Source: Acidimicrobiia bacterium
GTDB taxonomy: Bacteria; Actinomycetota; Acidimicrobiia; IMCC26256; JAENVU01
NCBI GenBank assembly: GCA_016650415.1
Contig: JAENVU010000157.1
Span: 1-10,136 of the forward strand
Direction of reading: 5' to 3'
Length of the DNA: 10,136 nt
Shown: one piece after another, positions 6,943 to 10,136 of the stretch
Numbering within the stretch: position 1 is the first letter of the stretch
Layout of the letters: each line of letters begins with the position of its first letter
Program-made: the position numbers and the translations under genes
The notes under the pieces: model-generated
The model's input: the letters and a program-made list of their open reading frames with translations, nothing else
Databases searched by the model: none
What the model was told of the DNA's origin: nothing

Positions 6943-7770
6943 CTAGGTCGCGAGTGGGCTGCCGTCGAGACGGCGGATCTCGCGACCGAGCTCGGTGAGA
7001 GCTTGCTCCGATGTGACGACCCGGCCGGTGAGCGTGGCGGGATCGCAGGTGGCGAATGCCATCACGGCTTCGACCATCTGTTCGAGGGGTTCGACCGCGG
7101 TGTCGTCGGCGGGCATGAGACCCATGGCCACGACGCCGGGGGTTGCGACGGCGGCAACCGGTGAGACGACGTTGACAGCGACGCCGTGCCGGTGGACCTC
7201 GGCGGCCAGGCCGGTGCTCATGCGTTCGAGCGCGGCCTTGCTCGCTCCGTACAGGGTTGCGCCGTGCTCGGCGTGGAACGGTGTGAACGGCGGACCGACC
7301 GGACGTTCCGTGACCATCGACGAGATGTTGACGATGTGCCCACGTCCGCGATCTCGCATACCCGGCAGGACCGCAGTGCTGAGCCGCCACGGCGCGTCGA
7401 CGTTCGCGGCGAACATCACGGCATAGCGGCGCGGGCTCACCGTGTCCCACGGCAGGTAGAAGCACGCGGCGGCGTTGTTGACGAGTACGTCGACCGGCCC
7501 GAGTTGTTCCTCGACGTCATTGACGAGCGCGACCGCATCGAAGTTCGGGTCGGCCAGGTCCGCGACGATCGCGATCGCCCGCCCTCCCGACGCTTCGATC
7601 GCTTCGACCGTCTCCCGTAGCGACCCGTCGAGATGGCTCGTGCCCGGCTCCGCGGTCCGAGCGACGAGTGCGACCGCCGCGCCCTCGGCCGCGAACCGTT
7701 CCGCGATCCCGGCGCCGATGCCTCGGCTCGCCCCCGTGATGATCGCGACCTTCCCGTCCAGCAATCCCAT
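6943..7770 (-). CDS. Classical SDR-family NAD(P)-dependent oxidoreductase
   Basis: A 275-residue classical short-chain dehydrogenase. Cofactor motif TGASRGIG (12-19); D71 in VADLAD; NNAA (98-101) stabilising the central sheet; catalytic tetrad N123, S150/S151 (NISS), Y174 and K178 (LYGASK). R38 after the second strand (LVARTA) suggests NADP may be accepted. It reduces or oxidises a hydroxyl/keto substrate in the cytosol; the substrate is unknown. The ATG at 7770 is chosen because the family normally begins a few residues before GKVAIITG; a GTG at 7791 would add WEGERP. A GGAGG run lies about 11 nt upstream, a long but usable spacing. It is first of the minus-strand SDR, SnoaL-like and alcohol dehydrogenase set, and is divergent from the MDR gene at 7872 across the palindrome region. 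Confidence 0.92.
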   Translation of the reverse strand: MGLLDGKVAIITGASRGIGAGIAERFAAEGAAVALVARTAEPGTSHLDGSLRETVEAIEASGGRAIAIVADLADPNFDAVALVNDVEEQLGPVDVLVNNAAACFYLPWDTVSPRRYAVMFAANVDAPWRLSTAVLPGMRDRGRGHIVNISSMVTERPVGPPFTPFHAEHGATLYGASKAALERMSTGLAAEVHRHGVAVNVVSPVAAVATPGVVAMGLMPADDTAVEPLEQMVEAVMAFATCDPATLTGRVVTSEQALTELGREIRRLDGSPLAT

Positions 7771-7796
7771 AGGCCGCTCACCCTCCCACACCCCAG

Positions 7797-7848
7797 CGAA
7801 CTTGCGTCAAGAACCCCGGCGCTCGCCGGGGTTCTTGACGCAAGTTCG
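7797..7848. repeat. Perfect 52-bp palindrome (25-bp arms, 2-bp centre)
   Basis: The left arm 7797-7821 (starting CGAACTTGCGTCAAG, ending CCCCGGCG) is the exact reverse complement of the right arm 7824-7848, with only CT between. Bases 7796 and 7849 do not pair, so the limits are sharp. It lies between divergent starts at 7770 and 7872. Its GC-rich core with AAGAA/TTCTT flanks resembles a bidirectional terminator stem, but neither adjacent gene ends here. Each arm holds TTGACG reading outward. It may be a REP-like mobile or repeated intergenic element, a cruciform-forming site, or an insulator between divergent promoters. The structure is certain from sequence; the role is inference. Confidence 0.9.
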
Positions 7849-7865
7849 GGTGGTGGGGCCAGACT
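7835..7865 (+). promoter_or_regulatory. Weak candidate promoter for the MDR gene, starting inside the palindrome
   Basis: TTGACG (7835-7840, in the right arm of the palindrome) and CAGACT (7860-7865) are separated by 19 bp, and CAGACT is 6 nt before the ATG at 7872. CAGACT differs from TANNNT at its first base. A short palindrome GCCAG-A-CTGGC (7858-7868) overlaps it. Suggestive only. Confidence 0.28.
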
Positions 7866-7871
7866 GGCGGG

Positions 7872-8855
7872 ATGCAGGCATGGAGAGTGCACGAGCTGGG
7901 TGAACCCGAGGCGGTCTTGCGACTGGACGACCTCGATCCGCCGACGCCCGGCGCGAACGAGGTGGTCGTCGACGTCGCCGCGTCGTCGCTCAACTTCCCC
8001 GACGTGCTGATGTGCCGGGGCGAGTATCAGGTCAAGCCGCCGCTGCCGTTCACTCCCGGCGCCGAGGTCAGCGGCGTGGTGAACGCGTTGGGCGACGGAG
8101 CCGACGCAAGCCTGCTCGGGCAGCGAGTCATCGCGATCCCGAAGTTCGGCAACGGCGGGTTCGCCCAGCAGACGCTCGCGCCGGCGTCCACCGTGTTCCC
8201 GATCCCCGACTCGCTCGACGATGCCGCCGCGGCGGCGCTCCACGTCACCTATCAGACCGGGCACGTCGCGCTGCATCGCCGTGCGGATCTCCAACCAGGA
8301 GAGACGCTGCTCGTCCACGCCGGTGCCGGTGGCGTGGGCTCGGCCGCGATCCAACTCGGCCTCGCCGCGGGGGCGCGGGTGATCGCGACCGCGGGCGGCG
8401 ACGAGAAGGTCCAGGTGTGCCGAGACCTCGGTGCCGAGTTGGTGATCGATTATCGGGCCGGTGACTTCGTCGACGCGGTGAAGGGGTTCACCGACGGTCG
8501 GGGCGCCGACGTGATCTACGACCCGGTCGGTGGCGACACCTACGACCGGTCGACCAAGTGCATCGCGTTCGAAGGTCGCATCCTCATCATCGGCTTCACC
8601 GGTGGGCGCTTCGCCGACGCCCGGACGAACCACATCCTCATCAAGAACTACGCCGTGGTCGGGGTGCACTGGGGGCTGTACAACATCAAGCAGCCGCAGT
8701 TCATCCACGAGACCCACGCCGAACTGATGCGCCTCCACGAGACCGGCCGGATTGCACCGCTCATCTCGCGGGAGATCCCCATGACCGAGGTACCGGGTGC
8801 GCTGGCGAGCCTCGCGACCCGCGGCACCTGGGGGAAGATCGTCGCCCGGTGGTGA
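7872..8855 (+). CDS. NADPH:quinone oxidoreductase-like MDR protein (zinc-free)
   Basis: A 327-residue medium-chain reductase of the QOR/zeta-crystallin branch. The N-terminal GroES-like part has SSLNFPDVLMCRG (39-50), where N41 and D44 replace zinc ligands, then PFTPGAEVSGVV. The cofactor domain has the NADPH loop VHAGAGGVGSAAIQLG (about 148-163) and GADVIYDPVGG. The eight zinc residues of the alcohol dehydrogenases are absent. Members reduce quinones or alpha,beta-unsaturated carbonyls with NADPH; the substrate here is unknown. ATG 7872 gives the usual family start (MQAWRV). It is divergent from the SDR gene and could share control with it through the palindrome region, which would give a four-enzyme redox locus; that link is inference. 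Confidence 0.92.
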   Translation: MQAWRVHELGEPEAVLRLDDLDPPTPGANEVVVDVAASSLNFPDVLMCRGEYQVKPPLPFTPGAEVSGVVNALGDGADASLLGQRVIAIPKFGNGGFAQQTLAPASTVFPIPDSLDDAAAAALHVTYQTGHVALHRRADLQPGETLLVHAGAGGVGSAAIQLGLAAGARVIATAGGDEKVQVCRDLGAELVIDYRAGDFVDAVKGFTDGRGADVIYDPVGGDTYDRSTKCIAFEGRILIIGFTGGRFADARTNHILIKNYAVVGVHWGLYNIKQPQFIHETHAELMRLHETGRIAPLISREIPMTEVPGALASLATRGTWGKIVARW

Positions 8856-8890
8856 TGGACCGCTGAATCCGTTCGCCCGGACCGCCCCGC

Positions 8891-8926
8891 ATCGGGCACA
8901 CTCATAGGCCCTATGAGTTCCCCGAT
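8891..8926 (+). promoter_or_regulatory. Compound dyad enclosing the start codon of the TnpB-like ORF
   Basis: ACTCATAGG (8900-8908), C, CCTATGAGT (8910-8918) is a perfect 9-bp-arm palindrome that contains the ATG at 8913-8915. Outside it, ATCGGG (8891-8896) and CCCGAT (8921-8926) are also exact reverse complements, separated from the inner arms by 3 and 2 nt. As RNA this would hide the start codon; as DNA it could be an autoregulatory operator. The pairing is seen directly; the role is inferred. Confidence 0.6.
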
Positions 8927-9410
8927 CAGTTTTCGCCTCCTGCCCGATCCCGATGTGTTCGACGACCTCAAGCGGACCCTCGAACGGGTGAACAAGGCCT
9001 GCAACGCGGCGCGTACCCGGATCCTGGCGGGCAAGGTCACGGGCAAGGCGGAGCTGAAGTCCATCGTCAAGGAGGAGATGGACAAGTTCAAGCTCCCCGC
9101 CACGCTGTCGACGGCGGCCTCGGATCGCGTCTCGGCGAGCCTCACCAAGCAGAAATTCGGCGCCTACCAGTCGTTGGTCTTCCCACCGGCGTCGGTCAAG
9201 TGGCCGTCGTCGGACCGCGTCAATGTGCCGACGGCCGGCGGCAAGCGCACCATCCGGGTGTACGTCGCTCCGGGTCGGGGGAGTCTCCGGCCGCCGTTGG
9301 AGGGCAAGCCGACCGCGCTGGTGTTCCGCAACGGCGAGTTCGAGCTGGTCGACGCGACGCCGATCGTGAGCGACGAGCCCGTGTCGGTGTTGCCCTGGGA
9401 ACGGGATTGA
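8913..9410 (+). CDS. Basic 165-aa protein resembling the N-terminal part of TnpB/IS605 OrfB, without RuvC
   Basis: I do not recognise a named family with certainty. The order of segments matches the pre-RuvC (WED/REC-like) half of TnpB/OrfB proteins: FRLLPDP at the start, LERVNKACNAA (23-33; the ACN motif), a basic helical stretch LKSIVKEEMDKF (48-59), LPATLSTAASDRVSASL (61-77), a beta-rich SVKWPSSDRVNVPT and RTIRVYV (94-118), and ALVFRNGEFELV (135-146), the segment that in TnpB just precedes RuvC-I. The protein stops 19 residues later; no RuvC acidic residues or zinc ribbon follow in any frame, because the next gene begins at once. K+R total 26 against D+E 19, net about +7, compatible with nucleic-acid binding. 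Composition and the tight overlap with the next gene argue for a living gene. Alternatives are a domesticated remnant or an unrelated basic protein. Confidence 0.75.
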   Translation: MSSPISFRLLPDPDVFDDLKRTLERVNKACNAARTRILAGKVTGKAELKSIVKEEMDKFKLPATLSTAASDRVSASLTKQKFGAYQSLVFPPASVKWPSSDRVNVPTAGGKRTIRVYVAPGRGSLRPPLEGKPTALVFRNGEFELVDATPIVSDEPVSVLPWERD

Positions 9411-10006
9411 CCCGGATCCTCCTCATCCGCCACGGCCAGTCCACCTGGAATGCCGATGGACGCTGGCAGGGCCGGGCCGACCCGCCTCTCTCCGAGCTCG
9501 GGGCGCGGCAGGCGACGGTGGCCGCGGGGTCGATCGTCGATGACGGCATCGTGCGGGTCTGGGCGTCGCCGCTCCAGCGCGCGCATCAGACCGCCGCGAT
9601 CGTCGCCGCGGAACTGGGGCTGACCGTGGAGACCGACGCTCGGCTGGAAGAACGCGATGCGGGCGACTGGACCGGCAAGACCCGGACCGAGATCGAAGCG
9701 GGCTGGCCCGGCTATCTCGCGCAGGGCCACCGACCGGACGGGTTCGAGACCGACGATGTGCTCCACGAGCGGGCGTGGGCCGCGCTGGCCGAGATCGCCG
9801 TCTCGGCCACGGAGCCGACCCTCGTCGTCAGTCACGGCGGGCTGATCCGAGTGGTGGAACGGGCGCTGGGCTCGGAGCCCCATTCGGTACCGAACCTCGG
9901 AGGGCTCGACCTCCGCCGACGCGCGGACGGCGCCCTCGAACTCACCGGCCGCACCGTCCTCATCGACGCGAGGGCCGTCACCGTCACCTCACCCCCCGAG
10001 GTCTGA
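9407..10006 (+). CDS. Histidine phosphatase family protein (phosphoglycerate mutase-like)
   Basis: A 199-residue branch-1 histidine phosphatase. The phosphorylated histidine is H9 in LLIRHGQST, with R8; R58 is in ASPLQRAHQTA; the acid/base is E82 in the LEERDAGDWTG block; and H143 lies in VVSHGG. Size and motifs fit small broad-specificity cytosolic phosphatases rather than glycolytic mutase; the substrate is unknown. The start is TTG at 9407, which overlaps the TGA of the preceding gene (TTGA, 9407-9410); no ATG or GTG lies close upstream in a position that fits the family, and residues MTRILLIRHG match the usual N-terminus. GGGA at 9397-9400 may be the ribosome site. The overlap implies translational coupling to the TnpB-like ORF. 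Confidence 0.93.
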   Translation: MTRILLIRHGQSTWNADGRWQGRADPPLSELGARQATVAAGSIVDDGIVRVWASPLQRAHQTAAIVAAELGLTVETDARLEERDAGDWTGKTRTEIEAGWPGYLAQGHRPDGFETDDVLHERAWAALAEIAVSATEPTLVVSHGGLIRVVERALGSEPHSVPNLGGLDLRRRADGALELTGRTVLIDARAVTVTSPPEV

Positions 10007-10136
10007 CCCGTCCCCCGGTTTCCAGTGCTCGAATCGCGAGCCATAGGTCGCGAAACGCGCGTCGGAATCAGCATCACGCGCTTGGCATCACGCGCGTGGC
10101 CCGGCCCGCGCGGTCCGTCGGCGCGTGCAATCCCCA
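10007..10136. other. Terminal 130 bp with no supported gene; short repeats only
   Basis: No start codon with a credible protein is visible on either strand. TCGCGA occurs twice with 8 bp between (10034-10039 and 10048-10053), and because TCGCGA is self-complementary this is both a direct and an inverted repeat. GCATCACGCGC is repeated at 10071-10081 and 10085-10095 (14-bp period). These may belong to the promoter region of a gene beyond the window. Confidence 0.4.

Noticed and set aside
6358..7164. 268-codon open frame on the plus strand
   Set aside because: Antisense to the SnoaL-like gene and part of the SDR gene; those two have ribosome sites and family motifs, this frame does not.
7797..7848. 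Palindrome as an ordinary intrinsic terminator
   Set aside because: No gene ends beside it, the stem is much longer than usual, and the only U-like tract is TTCTT inside the stem.
7437..8738. 433-codon open frame on the minus strand
   Set aside because: It lies antisense to the MDR gene, crosses the palindrome and then runs out of frame through the SDR gene. Both of those genes have clear catalytic motifs, and the translated product shows no domain.
9164..9883. 239-codon open frame on the minus strand
   Set aside because: Antisense to the end of the TnpB-like ORF and to the histidine phosphatase, which has all catalytic residues.
8913..10006. Intact IS605/TnpB insertion sequence
   Set aside because: There is no RuvC domain, zinc ribbon or TnpA, and the following DNA codes for a complete histidine phosphatase.
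9832..10135. Minus-strand frame open from the right edge of the window
   Set aside because: It runs into the antisense of the phosphatase and gives a low-complexity Arg/Gly/Thr product, so I do not call a gene.

Overview
The window is a gene-dense, high-GC stretch of bacterial chromosome with strong codon bias, short intergenic gaps and several apparently leaderless genes. It carries an F420-type LLM flavin oxidoreductase, an MDR/SDR/SnoaL set and an APH(6)-type kinase. Together these point to the Actinomycetota, and my best guess is class Acidimicrobiia or a relative; no rRNA or marker gene is present to prove it. I see no tRNA, CRISPR array, intact insertion sequence or phage gene.

Layout: (1) 1-608, plus: 3' part of an extended-SDR NAD-dependent epimerase/dehydratase, cut by the window edge. 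(2) 620-2420, minus: a two-gene unit, NUDIX hydrolase then LLM-class F420-dependent oxidoreductase, overlapping by 11 nt. (3) 2504-4263, plus: an ABC-2 exporter pair (BcrA-type ATPase and six-TM permease), coupled stop to start, divergent from the NUDIX gene across an 83-bp gap that holds mirrored TAGGGT elements and a 14-bp dyad. (4) 4273-7770, minus: SDR oxidoreductase, SnoaL-like protein, Zn-dependent MDR alcohol dehydrogenase and a PF04655-like small-molecule kinase. The first three look like a small catabolic unit; the kinase has its own candidate leaderless promoter. (5) 7771-7871: divergent control region dominated by a perfect 52-bp palindrome. (6) 7872-10006, plus: zinc-free MDR NADPH:quinone-oxidoreductase-like protein, a 165-aa basic protein of uncertain family that resembles the N-terminal (pre-RuvC) part of TnpB/IS605 OrfB proteins, and a histidine phosphatase whose TTG start overlaps the preceding stop codon. 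(7) 10007-10136: no gene seen.

Most of the content is ordinary redox and small-molecule metabolism. The points worth a second look are the RuvC-less TnpB-like ORF, the compound dyad folded around its start codon, the 52-bp palindrome between divergent oxidoreductase genes, and a repeated TANNNT-N7-start arrangement that suggests leaderless transcription of three units.
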